From NCBI RefSeq assembly GCF_017916325.1, contig NC_090146.1, forward strand, positions 528,501-592,500: DNA of 64,000 nt, given 5' to 3'. The notes beneath the pieces are model-generated. The model made no database searches, was not told the DNA's origin, and saw only the letters and a list, made by a program, of their open reading frames with translations. Source of the stretch: Leishmania martiniquensis (taxonomy: Eukaryota > Euglenozoa > Kinetoplastea > Trypanosomatida > Trypanosomatidae). This document shows positions 9,901 to 19,285 of this stretch, piece after piece; position 1 is the first letter of the stretch; every line of letters starts with the position of its first letter. The position numbers and the translations under genes are program-made.

Positions 9901-12258
9901 CGTGTGTGGAACGGCTTGCGGGATCGCAAGATGCAGTTTTTTCAGGTTGTGTGCCCCGTCATCTGCATTCTTGTTGCCATGCTGCTCTCGCTCATCTCCC
10001 TCAGCGGCCCCGACTCGATCACGCTTCACAAGGACATATACCCCGGCGAGGTTCTGGTCGAGATGAACGGGTGCGATGAGCTTCTTGGTCCCAGCGCCTC
10101 GTTCGACAACTTCACCGTGCGACACCATAACTATATGAACGCATTGAACCTGTCCATGTACATGGTCGACACGTTTCTCTTCCAGCCCACGCTGCGCGTA
10201 GAGGGGTTAGTGTGCCGCGACCCAGACTGGGCGAAGGCGGTGAAGGTACCGAACAATGTCATACACATTTTGAACTCGTCCACCTATCACCAGGGGCCCA
10301 TCTCCGTGAACGCCGTCTACCAGGCTCTCTACAAGAAGTACACAGGCCAAGACGTCCGCTTTAAGCTGGCAGCCGGTACGATGCCGCGCACCGACAGCGA
10401 GAAGGTGACGCAGGATGCTCTCAAGACGATTCTCATGGGCGCGATTATCATGATCCCGTTCACGTTCCTGCCATCGAACCCGGTCGCGTGGATTGTGAAG
10501 GAGCGGGAGTGCAAGGCACGACACTTGCAGAACGTCTCGGGGCTGAGCTTCTACGTGTACTGGCTCACGAACTTTCTCTTCGACATCGCCGCCTACGCCA
10601 TCTCTATGTGCCTCGTCATTCTGATCTTCCTCTCCTTCAGCCGCGAAGAGTACGTGGGCGATGAGCGTATCGGCGCCGTCTTCGTGCTTTTCTTCATCTA
10701 TGGACTGTCAAGCACCACGACGGGGTACATGTGCAGCTTCTTCTTCGACGAGCACTCGAACGCGCAGACGATCGTGATGGCGGTCAGCTTTGTGGCCGGC
10801 TTTCTCCTTGTCATGATTGTCTACATCATGTCTATGCTCTCACAGACGATGACGGCTGCCAAGGTCCTGAAGTGGATCACGCGCCTTGTACCGAGCTTTG
10901 CCATCGGCGAAGGGATCATCAACCTGGCGATGCTGACACAGCAGCAGGCGGCCGTTGGCGGCTTGACGGCGTGGTCGATGGACACGATCGGGTGGGCGTG
11001 TGTATACATGTCGATTGAGTTCCCGCTGTTCTTTGCAATCACCCTCTTTATCGACCACCCTGTGCGGCGTATGCGAGGGCAGCGCAACAGCTATGACGCC
11101 GACGCCGCGCCGCAGATAATATCGGACGAGGACTCGGATGTTGAGCTGGTGCGCCAGGAAGTTTACGCGGAGGAGGCGGAGGGCGTGAACAATGACACGG
11201 TGCGCGTGGTGGACCTGCGCAAGGTGTACTCTAACGGCAAGGAAGCGGTGCGCAACATCACCTTCTCCGTGGTCCCCGGCGAGGTCTTTGGCTTCTTGGG
11301 GACGAACGGCGCGGGCAAGACGACCGCCATCTCGATGATGTGCCAGGAATTTATTCCGACGAGCGGCAACGCCTATGTGTGCGGGTACGACATCGTCACA
11401 GAGAGCGAGGAGGCGCTGCAGTGCATCGGGTACTGCCCACAGTTCGACGCGACGCTGGACCTGCTGACGGTGGAGGAGCACCTGTACCTATACGCTGGGA
11501 TCCGTGGCATTTTGTACGAGCAACGTGGCAAGGTGGTGAGTGGGCTTATGCGCCTGTGCGGCATCACGGAGTACCGGAGCACAACAGCCGCGCAGCTGTC
11601 CGGCGGCAACCGGCGCAAGCTGTCTGTGGCGATGTCTCTGATTGGTGGCCCCAGTGTCGTCTTTCTCGATGAGCCGTCGGCTGGCATGGACCCTGTGGCG
11701 CGCCGCGGCTTGTGGAATGCGATCGAGAAGGTGGCGGACAACTGCTCTGTGGTGCTGACGACGCACCACCTGGAGGAGGTGGAGGCGCTGGCGCATCGCG
11801 TGGCGATCATGGTTGATGGCACCCTGCGTTGCATTGGTGACAAGACACACCTGAAGCAGAAGTTCGGCACCGGCTTCGAAATGGGCATCCGTGTGCACTC
11901 CGACGAGGACATGGAGGACGTGCACCTGTGGGTGAAAAGGACTTTCCCAGAGGCGTCAATAAATGAATGGAAAGGGCGGCGCTTCGTCTATACGCTGCCG
12001 GCCAACGTTGCCCTCTCTGATGTCTTTCGCCTACTGCAGAATCACAAGGAGCGGCTGCACATTACGAACTACAGCGTGTCGCAGACATCGATCGAGCAGG
12101 TGTTCCTGCGCATCAGCGGGGAGCTGGAGGAGGCAACCGCCTTTCGCGTAACGCTCGAGGATAAACTTGCGCTGACGAGCAAAAAGAGCTCCTCATCGAA
12201 TTCCGCAGATTTGGGCTCAGTTTCCCGCACCTCGTCTCCCGACAGCTTCTCGGGATAG
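6901..12258 (+). CDS. ABCA-type ABC transporter, full length (1785 aa)
   Basis: Full-size ABCA transporter with the family order TMD1-NBD1-TMD2-NBD2. A first helix at about residues 56-77 is followed by a large extracytoplasmic loop with many N-glycosylation-type NxS/T sites, then a helix cluster at about residues 380-600. NBD1 has Walker A GHNGAGKTT (675-683), signature LSGGQ (774-778), Walker B LIFLDE (794-799) and the H-loop histidine at 830. TMD2 repeats the pattern (one helix near 1020, a loop, a cluster near 1175-1390). NBD2 has Walker A GTNGAGKT (1467-1474), signature LSGGN (1566-1570) and Walker B VVFLDE (1586-1591). The ABCA C-terminal motif SQTSIEQVFLRIS is followed by a Ser-rich tail of about 45 residues. 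All catalytic motifs are intact, so it is probably active. Several stretches are identical in nucleotide sequence to the ABCA gene at 19286. Substrate unknown; the family suggests phospholipids or sterols. Confidence 0.97.
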   Translation: MDQKSPRSSSGSSSSCDGEDRHYRSGLGRGGNFTDQLLAILYRTFRQTLRTKKILFLEMVLPLMFIVITLILWSVWMPFRGRAKQFIDYKPYASSAATLHKQLACFNSTDGAPIPGLCDCEWVTMFSEYNVSCDGDYATVPYKNLCYVDLPFDFSNYKVNGYLIGNITGANKVVQAWINSYNTTLFVIPTLDEVIVFHWLARIGRPAAGSHESLLSASIAAGLMPNSKQSAVLCSGALYFVGEAAQVNPLLDYFRKESVLFDKVYGGTYATVEQAEAKVRAKEWNWAIIELNGLDASAFDVSIRMNSTALPTFELPYDKSYGGGFYNSRADLYAVAGFLSLQQIITEYYLRTALGNTTVGTDLPMDHYMAVAGYTSFVTQPLLATANILLPLIFVMAYLYPVTQLTKRIVLEKELRIREAMQIMGLGNAPIYISWYLIFFLPNFLVTIISLTVIRLTYIIITNILIVFLVYYVYLLTCVPLAGFFSAFFSKARLASLLTPLIYFVFAMPAFAIQSANTTIITLFCIFPPTAYAVTMLGIINHEIAGGFSDGSWRDVLDTPPVYLSMLMMGVDFILFNLLMLYLDNVLPKEWGTPKHPLFFIIDPVKWFFGAKPKRLEGGADGRAENGVFESLDYSQDCVSFEGIRKEYRRGGKRFVAVNNLYWGMREGEISVLLGHNGAGKTTVLNMMTGMVEPDEGDCYIYGSSVRTQLSEVRRQIGYCPQHNILWPELTCRDHLEFFGRIKGLKGWELENAVCRMLYETDLLEKIDQPAKRLSGGQKRKLSVSIAFVTCSPLIFLDEPTAGMDVGARRYTWELLRRMSEAHTILLTTHYMDEADLLGHKIGIMSQGRLKCSGSSLFLKSRLGLGYSITMSLCDNRSLDLISKLVKSSVSGAQEVGVNGCEVMYRLPNERVEQFPAFLDRLEALQGSLGVRGYSLSATTLEEIFLRLSNEDREWQRDHDPLLEVDVDVIAAQETLIWSCEVVEGRKAMLWSQFQAMMMKRVWNGLRDRKMQFFQVVCPVICILVAMLLSLISLSGPDSITLHKDIYPGEVLVEMNGCDELLGPSASFDNFTVRHHNYMNALNLSMYMVDTFLFQPTLRVEGLVCRDPDWAKAVKVPNNVIHILNSSTYHQGPISVNAVYQALYKKYTGQDVRFKLAAGTMPRTDSEKVTQDALKTILMGAIIMIPFTFLPSNPVAWIVKERECKARHLQNVSGLSFYVYWLTNFLFDIAAYAISMCLVILIFLSFSREEYVGDERIGAVFVLFFIYGLSSTTTGYMCSFFFDEHSNAQTIVMAVSFVAGFLLVMIVYIMSMLSQTMTAAKVLKWITRLVPSFAIGEGIINLAMLTQQQAAVGGLTAWSMDTIGWACVYMSIEFPLFFAITLFIDHPVRRMRGQRNSYDADAAPQIISDEDSDVELVRQEVYAEEAEGVNNDTVRVVDLRKVYSNGKEAVRNITFSVVPGEVFGFLGTNGAGKTTAISMMCQEFIPTSGNAYVCGYDIVTESEEALQCIGYCPQFDATLDLLTVEEHLYLYAGIRGILYEQRGKVVSGLMRLCGITEYRSTTAAQLSGGNRRKLSVAMSLIGGPSVVFLDEPSAGMDPVARRGLWNAIEKVADNCSVVLTTHHLEEVEALAHRVAIMVDGTLRCIGDKTHLKQKFGTGFEMGIRVHSDEDMEDVHLWVKRTFPEASINEWKGRRFVYTLPANVALSDVFRLLQNHKERLHITNYSVSQTSIEQVFLRISGELEEATAFRVTLEDKLALTSKKSSSSNSADLGSVSRTSSPDSFSG

Positions 12259-15200
12259 TCTGTTGGGTGCGATGTGGTGGTGTTCTGTCTTTGGTGTGGA
12301 GGCGACGGAAGCTATGAGCTAAGAGGGGTGCGCCTAGGGAAATGTGTGACTTTAATGCATGCAGTTGGCGCTCTCGTATCGAATCCGAAGTGCTGCTCCT
12401 GTATCCTTTCCCCTTATCCCCCCAACCCCCACACACTGCACCTCTGCTTCGTACTGTGCGGTGCCCTCTGTGCCCCGCTGGCACACAAGTCCGACTCGCG
12501 GACATCTCGTCGCTTTTACCTCGTATCGTCGTTGTGTCGGACCAAATGAGGACGCTGCCCGGCTGCTAGTCTGAGTCGTGTTCGACCTTGTGGTATCACA
12601 ATGTCCCTTCGTGATGTGCCCGTGTTTGTAGGCTCTCTGTGCAGGAGGGGGACTCAAGGCGTGGGGCACCATGGGATCATCGTGTCTCGCTCTTTGGAGA
12701 CCGCGCTACTGCATTGCCGTCGTGCTCTGCGGTCGTTGGCTTCGGTGCGGCGGTGTGTTTCGCTCCTCAGTCTCTCCCCTTCTCCCTCTCTTGGGGAGCG
12801 TGCGATTCTTTTCTTGTAACCTCTCAAGTCTTTTTTTTTTCGATGGCTGTGCGCTCTCCTCCGCCTCCGTTTTTCCGTCTTCCCCCCTTTTCCGATTTTG
12901 TACGCGGTAACCTTTGATCCGTTTCCTTCAAAACGTTTCTCTTGCCCGTCTTTGGCGACCTTTTGCTGACCACTCCACGCTGGCATCGCCACTGGCTGTC
13001 TCTGTGCCGTTCCGCGCCGTTTCATCGGTCCTTTTTTCTCCGTTCATCTACTCTTTCTTCCCTTGCGTCTCCCCTTCACCCGTTCTTCCCCACCTCAACT
13101 TGCACTCACTGTCTGTCGCTAATCCTTTTCTTTTTGCGACAAGCGCTGTCTTGCTCGAGCCACCGGTGCTGGGGGCGTACACGTCATGTCAGGTGGTGGC
13201 AGAGTCTCCTGTGAACACATACAAACGGGCGTGGGGATTATCTTCTATGTTCTCCCACCGCTGAGGGGGCATTCCCCTCTTTGTTCCGCTACCCGCCCTT
13301 TTGTGTGTATGTGTGTGCGTTCGAGTGCTCCCGGTGATGGACAACGTCGGCGGTTGCAGCTGCAGAGACGATGGCAACTCTCTTTTGCGACTGTCGGTGT
13401 TTTTGACTGTATTTGGCATCACCGTCCGGCGTGTACTGCCGCCTGAAGCGGCACTTTCCCTTTGCCGCTTGATGCGATGCGCATGCGAAATCACGTCTTA
13501 TTCGCCTTTCACTGTTTCGCGTCATTGCGTTTTTTTTTTCTCCACTGTTGCGTGGGTTCTCTTCTCTGCGTGTGTGCTGTATTTCACCTAAACTTCGCCT
13601 TTTTCGTCTGCCCGCTTCTCGACGCCTGCGTCCACAGACGACGAATCTCCCCCCTCCCCCTCCTCCTCTCTGGAGTGTGGAAAGCTCCGAGTGAACGCCA
13701 AAGCTCATGCCGGTGGTGCGCAGCGGCGACCGCGCCACCTTTGCCCCGGTGCTCCCTGGTGTGTGTGTGTGTGTGGGTGTGTGGTGAACTGTATGCATAT
13801 ATTATCTCTCTCATCTCTGGTGTTCATATGAGGGCACGTGCGCGCATTCGCTGCCTTTTTTTTCCCCCACTCCATTGGAACTACGAGCCCTGCCACAATG
13901 CTGCACTCTTCCCCCTTCATGTGTTCATTCTTTGTGATTTTATAGCTGATCCTCTCTCCCTCACGTACTGCATCGGCACTTGCCCTCTGAGCCCCTATCT
14001 CTTCACCCTCGCCACAGATCTGTCTCCGTGTCCTGCCCCTCTCTTCTCTGTTGCCTGGTGTCGTTGCTGTATTTCACTACTGTCTCTCATGCGTTCACGC
14101 CTGAGGCTCTCTGGTGATGTGTTACGAGGCGTCGTGGTTCGCGCAAGGATAGTGACGATTAGAGTGCCCCTCATTGGGCCAGCGACGAAGTAGCAGTTCT
14201 CTGAAAGGCCGCGAATAGGGAACTCAGGAGTCTGAGGCGTATGCCGGCGCGTACAATGGAGCGACGGCGATGCCGCAGCCCCCTCCCCTCCCCTCTCCCC
14301 ACTCCCAACATGTGAACAGCTCGCTGATGTTTCTCTTCTCTGCTTTCTCCTTGGCGATGCCTTCGCCCCCTCTTTTGTGCTCTGTGTCTTCTTCTACGTC
14401 GACTCGCATGGGGACAACTCTAGCTCTCCATGCATGGCTCCGCCGATGAGCGTACACGAAGACAGAGGGGGACAGACAGAGTGTGTGAACGTGGTGTACG
14501 CCGATAGTTTTCTACTGCGTTCTAGTCTGCTTGCGCGCACACATAGCTTTGTAGCTCTAGCGCCTGCTGAAATGTGAAGAAGATGGGGGACCCCACCCGT
14601 TACCTTTGCTCTCACTCTTGCCAGCGTGCAAACACGCGCCTAGCAGGATGAGACGATGCTTGCGCAAGTGGGACCCCTTTTCGAGGTCGGCGCACACGCT
14701 ATTGCGCGTTGGTGTTATCAAGACCCCCATTGCCCCTCTCTTCGTTTGTACACCAGCATCTTTTCCTCCCCTCATCGTACGGGCATCTCGATCGCTCGAC
14801 TCTCCTTCGGCCTTCAGCCGGGTCACATGCCGCTGTTTTACCCCCCCCCCCTTCTGTGCATATGAGTGGTCACATCCCTTTTTTTGTTGCTCGACTTTGC
14901 TCTCTTTCCTTCGACCCTCTGACACAGATATGAGGGACTCGCCCTCTGTCCTCCTCTTTCACCCCGCTTGCGGGTGAAGGGTCGAGGGCACTGCTGCTTC
15001 TGGGGGACTTCCGGCGTCTGTCTGTTAATATCTATCTATAGATATTTGCAGGTCTTGTGACATCGCCTCCCTCTCGTCCTCTATGGGATATATAATTTGA
15101 CGCCACTAATCCGTGGCTGCAGGTCTGTGTCACTAACGGAGCCGCCACTCCAGGTGCTCTGGCCTCTTTTGACTTCTGGCCAACGAGGAGCTAAAGCCGC

Positions 15201-16590
15201 AAGTGGTCTTCTCCAGTCACCGAAGAGAGTCAGCTCCGGGGACGCGCTCGGTGGCGGCTTGCTGTTAAGCGATGCTCGGGACACGTGCGGCGGAAAAAAG
15301 ATGGCTGAAAATAGGAGACGCGCGGAGAATATGTTGAACCGACCCGATCTCTTGTCAGTGAAGGAGAGGCACGTAAGGCTGACGAGATCAGCTCTTTTTC
15401 TTTTTTTTTTTTACTCGCCGGGCGCGGGTGGCAGCATCGTTAGTGACAGTGAAGCGTGGCACTACGGCTGCCCTGCACAACTCGGAGAGCGTGTGACAGG
15501 ACCGGGCGCTATGACGTGGAGCTCACACCGTATAGCAGACAGAAAGGTCGCGCTGCAAGAAGAAAAAGCTGACGAATGCGTCTCTGCTTTCTATCCTGTG
15601 GTGAGGGGAGGCGCCTGCGGCCGTCTGAGTATCTCAGCACCTTAGTAGTGTCTTTCTATCCTATCGTTGTGTGTGGGCGCCTCTCTGCGGTGCGTATCTG
15701 TCGAGGGGGAGGGGTAACCACACGCAGCGGATGTGCCCTCATCACCTGCACTGGAAGGTTACCTCTCCGCCCCCCCGTCTTCTGCTGCCTATCTTCAGGC
15801 CCCTGTTTGCCTGCCCGCCTGAACGTGGTGGTCTCGTTCTCTCCCGTATGTGTTTTACCATCTTGTCCCATCCTTATTCGTTCGCTCCCGCTCCCTCGGG
15901 TGTCTTTGTGATGCTGTTCCCAAGGACACGAAATACAACCGCAACAATAACAAAGGAGGGGACCTTTTTCACCTACATGCGCCTTGGTAACGCATAGGAG
16001 AGAGGGGCGCACGAGCGGACTTGCTGCAGCTGGAGAGCAAGGCTGTAGACAGCGCCTCTCGCGTGAAAGCGCTGGCGGCTGTGTACAGTGGCTCTATGCT
16101 GTGAGCGTGTGTAGCTGTCTTCCACTTGTCGGCTGACGCTTCCCGTGCCGAGCGGCGCCGTGCCGCATCGAGCTCATCTTGGCTGTACGGAGAGGCTGCG
16201 GCGGTGGCGCGAGGTGGCACAGGCTGCTTTCTGTCCTGTGCACGCGTATGGCTGGCACGAACCGTCATCGAAGTGGATACCATGGCTTGCTGCATTGATG
16301 TACGCCGGCTTTCATGGCTGACTCTGCCTCTTCGTGCGCCACCTGCCGGAGTTGTCATCGGCTCTCCACCTTCCTTTGCTCGATGTTTGCACGCGTCTTC
16401 CCCTTTTCTTGCTACGCGCTGCGGACCGGGGCGTCACTTGTACTTGGCTCATCGGCTCCCTTGCGCATTCCTCTTCTCTCTCGTAGCCTTGTTCTTGCCA
16501 CGTCCCGGTGCCGTTGGGGTAAGGATAGGTGAGCGCCACCTCCACTTGTCCACATCTCCTCAGTCAGCGGCACTGCATGCGACTGTGATG
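12259..16590. other. Long non-coding spacer, ABCA to TatD
   Basis: About 4.3 kb with no supported gene. Composition is the pyrimidine-rich type usual for Leishmania UTRs and spacers, with GT repeats near 13757-13785 and several poly-T runs. The longest + frame reading (about 13462-14193) translates into Cys/Phe/Leu/Ser-rich low-complexity protein typical of pyrimidine-rich DNA and is not credible. An AT-rich perfect hairpin sits at 15027-15046. Confidence 0.6.
15027..15046. repeat. AT-rich inverted repeat (8-bp stem, 4-nt loop)
   Basis: AATATCTA at 15027-15034 and its reverse complement TAGATATT at 15039-15046 enclose a 4-base loop. The element stands out in an otherwise GC/pyrimidine-rich spacer. 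Function unknown; it could be chance, or an RNA structure in the 3' UTR of the ABCA gene. Confidence 0.5.
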
Positions 16591-16608
16591 GACTTTTTTT
16601 CTTCACAG
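16590..16608 (+). promoter_or_regulatory. Trans-splice acceptor for the TatD gene
   Basis: A pyrimidine tract (GACTTTTTTTCTTCACAG type) ends in AG at 16607-16608. The first ATG downstream is 16633, in frame with the TatD domain. The upstream in-frame ATG at 16588 lies before this acceptor and so should not be in the mature mRNA. This site decides the start chosen for the TatD gene. Confidence 0.7.
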
Positions 16609-16632
16609 TCTTCCGTCTGTCACACGTGCATC

Positions 16633-17640
16633 ATGACGAAGTCGCCGCCGAGCTGTGCTCAATGGAAGCTCATCGACATTGCTGTGAACCTCACCGATAA
16701 AATGTACACGGGCGTGTACAACGGACGCCACCATCACCCCTCCGATATCGAGCCGGTTCTGCAGCGTGCGGTGGTGGCGGGAGTACGCGGACTCCTTCTC
16801 ACCGGCGGCAACTTGGAGGAGAGCAAAGCAGTGATCGACATGTGTGCCCGCTACACCACCGACACGCTGCAATGCTTATGCACCGTCGGCTGTCACCCGA
16901 CGCGTTGCGAAGAGTTCTTGGATGATGAGGAGGGCTACCTCAAGGCGCTTGATGATCTCATCGAGAGACACTCCGTCCGTGCCGGCGGCTGCGTCGCGGC
17001 GGTGGGGGAGATCGGCCTTGATTACGACCGTTTGTCTTTCTGCCCAAAGGACATTCAGAAAAAATACTTTGAGAAGCAGCTGGTGATGGCAAAGAGGCAT
17101 CGCCTGCCACTGTTCCTTCACGATCGGAACACGTGCGGTGACTTCAAGGAGCTGCTCCGGCCGTACCTTCCCGAGCTTGTGGGTGCGGTGGTCCACAGTT
17201 TCACCGGCACCTGGGACGAGCTGCAGGAGTACCTGGATGCGAACTTATTCATTGGCGTGAACGGATGTAGTCTGAAGACAGTGGAGAATCTGGAGGTTGT
17301 CAAGACGATTCCGCTCGAGCGACTGATGCTGGAGACAGACGCGCCGTGGTGCGAAATCAAGAGCACTCATGCCTCCAAGAAGCTCTTGATGGCGGCCGCG
17401 GCGCGCACTTCATCTCGACAGTGCGTGTCAGATGCTGTCCTCACCACGTTTTCGACGTGCCGCAAAGAGAAGTTTAAAGAAGGGTGTGCCGTGAAGGGGC
17501 GAAATGAGCCTTGCGCCATCGTGCAGGTATTGGAGGCTGTCTATGAGCTGCACCGTGACGAGGTATCCTCGATGGAGCACCTGGCTGAGGTCGTCATGGC
17601 AAACACGCGAAAGCTATTTCCCTTTACTGCGGCTCTGTGA
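16633..17640 (+). CDS. TatD-family metal-dependent deoxyribonuclease (TATDN1 type)
   Basis: 335-residue TatD-type nuclease; the family hydrolyses DNA with a two-metal TIM-barrel active site. The sequence follows the eukaryotic TATDN1 branch: IDIAVNLTDKMYTGVYNG at the N-terminus (where bacterial TatD has a DxHxH motif), TGGNLEESK, VGCHPTRCEEF, GEIGLDYDRLSFCPKD, LPLFLHDRN, VVHSFTG, GVNGCSLKT and ETDAPWCEIKSTH. Metal ligands expected for the family (Glu of GEIGLD, His of LFLH, His of VHSF, Asp of TDAPW) are all present. A longer reading frame is open back to 16126, but its first about 170 residues are low-complexity and lie upstream of the splice acceptor, so 16633 is preferred. It sits between two ABCA genes on the same strand, with no evident functional link. 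A role in nuclear, mitochondrial or kinetoplast DNA degradation is possible but not shown here. Confidence 0.93.
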   Translation: MTKSPPSCAQWKLIDIAVNLTDKMYTGVYNGRHHHPSDIEPVLQRAVVAGVRGLLLTGGNLEESKAVIDMCARYTTDTLQCLCTVGCHPTRCEEFLDDEEGYLKALDDLIERHSVRAGGCVAAVGEIGLDYDRLSFCPKDIQKKYFEKQLVMAKRHRLPLFLHDRNTCGDFKELLRPYLPELVGAVVHSFTGTWDELQEYLDANLFIGVNGCSLKTVENLEVVKTIPLERLMLETDAPWCEIKSTHASKKLLMAAAARTSSRQCVSDAVLTTFSTCRKEKFKEGCAVKGRNEPCAIVQVLEAVYELHRDEVSSMEHLAEVVMANTRKLFPFTAAL

Positions 17641-19285
17641 GCAAAAACAGCACGGCCATCGACGCGCGTGTCGCTCTCTCTCTATATCCTTTTTTTTCCC
17701 ACCTCTCTGAAGCCTGAAGTGTGCACAAGTCGAAGTGTCCGCTCGTCTGCCATGCCCTTTCTGCTCACAGACGTAAAAAGAAAAGAACAATATACCCGAC
17801 GCACACTGGTGGTGGGTGCGGTGCTAGGGCTTCGTCTCGTGCACTGAGCGTGCAGAAAGGGGCACACAGGGAGTGGTCGGAACGCGCAAGCACCACCACC
17901 ACCATTGCCGTTTCCCTTCGTTGTTTCGCTCGGCTGTGCTGCCAGGAAAAACGCGCTTGGCCCGCTTGGGCGAAGCACCAGAGGGCAGGCTGCATGCTGC
18001 ACCGTGACGCAGCGCATTCGTGTCCAGCTGGTGCTCTGCACCGATTTCCCCGTTGTCATGAGTGTGCCGCATGCACTTCTCTCTGCATCGCCACCTCTCC
18101 TGTAGTTGCCTCCCCCCACTGCCCCCGGCTACCCCTCCCTCCTTCCTGTTTGCCCCCTTGACCCTCCGAGGCTCCTGTCGTTTCTCGTCCTCGTCCATGC
18201 CTTTCCACCAATCGCATACAAAATGGATGCGCACTACGCACGCTCGTGGCCACGCGTACCATCATGCTTGTGATTGCCCGCCTACCCTCTTTGGCCCACC
18301 CTTCGGACTGCTGAGCCCAGCCAAAACACTTGCGAGACTGAAGCGCAGCGCTGCAGTGGATGCCGAACTCTCCCGGTGTTTTCCCTTCACTCCTTTGAAG
18401 CCTCGAAGCCGTTCGCACGAGCTTGCGCCAACACGCGTCTGCGCATCCGACTTCTTGCTTTCAGGCGTCTACATCTCTGCTTGAACACCGTCTCTGTCTC
18501 TCCCACTCACTGGTGGGGGCAGGGAGCAGAAGCTTGTGGTGCTCAGAGCCTCTTCGGTCAAAGAGAAAGGCCCGCGGAAGACACTACTCTCTCTTCCTCT
18601 ATCATACAGGAACCTCGTCGAACGACACGATCGCGAGGGTCCCTCACCACGGACCATCAGCAATACGCATTGCCCAGCAGTGTTTTCCCTTTCTGGTCCT
18701 CTTTTTTTTTGAATGTGTATAGTCTTTCTTATCTCTCTCCTCGCCCATCCTGCTTCTCGTTTCCGCGATATTTCTGAGGCCTACGCTTCACCTCTTCTTG
18801 CTTCGCTTGCGAGCCGTCTGCTGTGCACAGACGTGGGGATGTATATGGGTGCACGTGCCTCGGAGCCTCCGACTAACCCTCTGGCCCTTTCTCCTCTTGT
18901 TCGTCTTGCTTTGGGGCTGGAGCAGGTGATTTGTCTGTGACTTTTTTCTCCATTGCTTTCGTCGGTATCCGTGCTGGGGGCTCTCCGCATTTTTGTTCTA
19001 ACCGCCGCCAACGTCTCGGGAAGTTTGACGTCAGCGCTGTCACCTCACCGCTTTCGAATTTTTTTTTGGCACTCTTCACTCGTTTGTGTGCGTGCGCTGT
19101 GGCTCTCTGTGTGTACACGTGCGCCCTCTTCTCTGTGCAACACCTCCTTTCGGCCTTTCCCTTCTCAATACTGACTTCTCGCCGAACACTACCCTGGGAC
19201 GTACAGTGCACAGACTCGGACGTTCGGCTGAGCGACTCCCCCACTTGGGAAACATTGAAAGCAACCACATCTGAAAAGCAGCCAG
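17641..19285. other. Non-coding spacer, TatD to ABCA
   Basis: About 1.6 kb, pyrimidine-rich, no credible gene. A plausible splice acceptor for the next ABCA gene lies near 19140-19205: a long CT-rich stretch with the first AG candidates at about 19205, about 80 bases before the start. Confidence 0.6.

Noticed and set aside
13462..14193. 243-codon + frame in the ABCA-TatD spacer
   Set aside because: Cys/Phe/Leu/Ser-rich translation of pyrimidine-rich DNA, without domain character.
16126..16632. N-terminal extension of the TatD gene
   Set aside because: Low-complexity and upstream of the splice acceptor at 16607-16608; homology begins at 16633.
17721..18161. 146-codon + frame after the TatD gene
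   Set aside because: Overlaps equally long minus-strand frames and shows no conserved protein features; probably 3' UTR/spacer.
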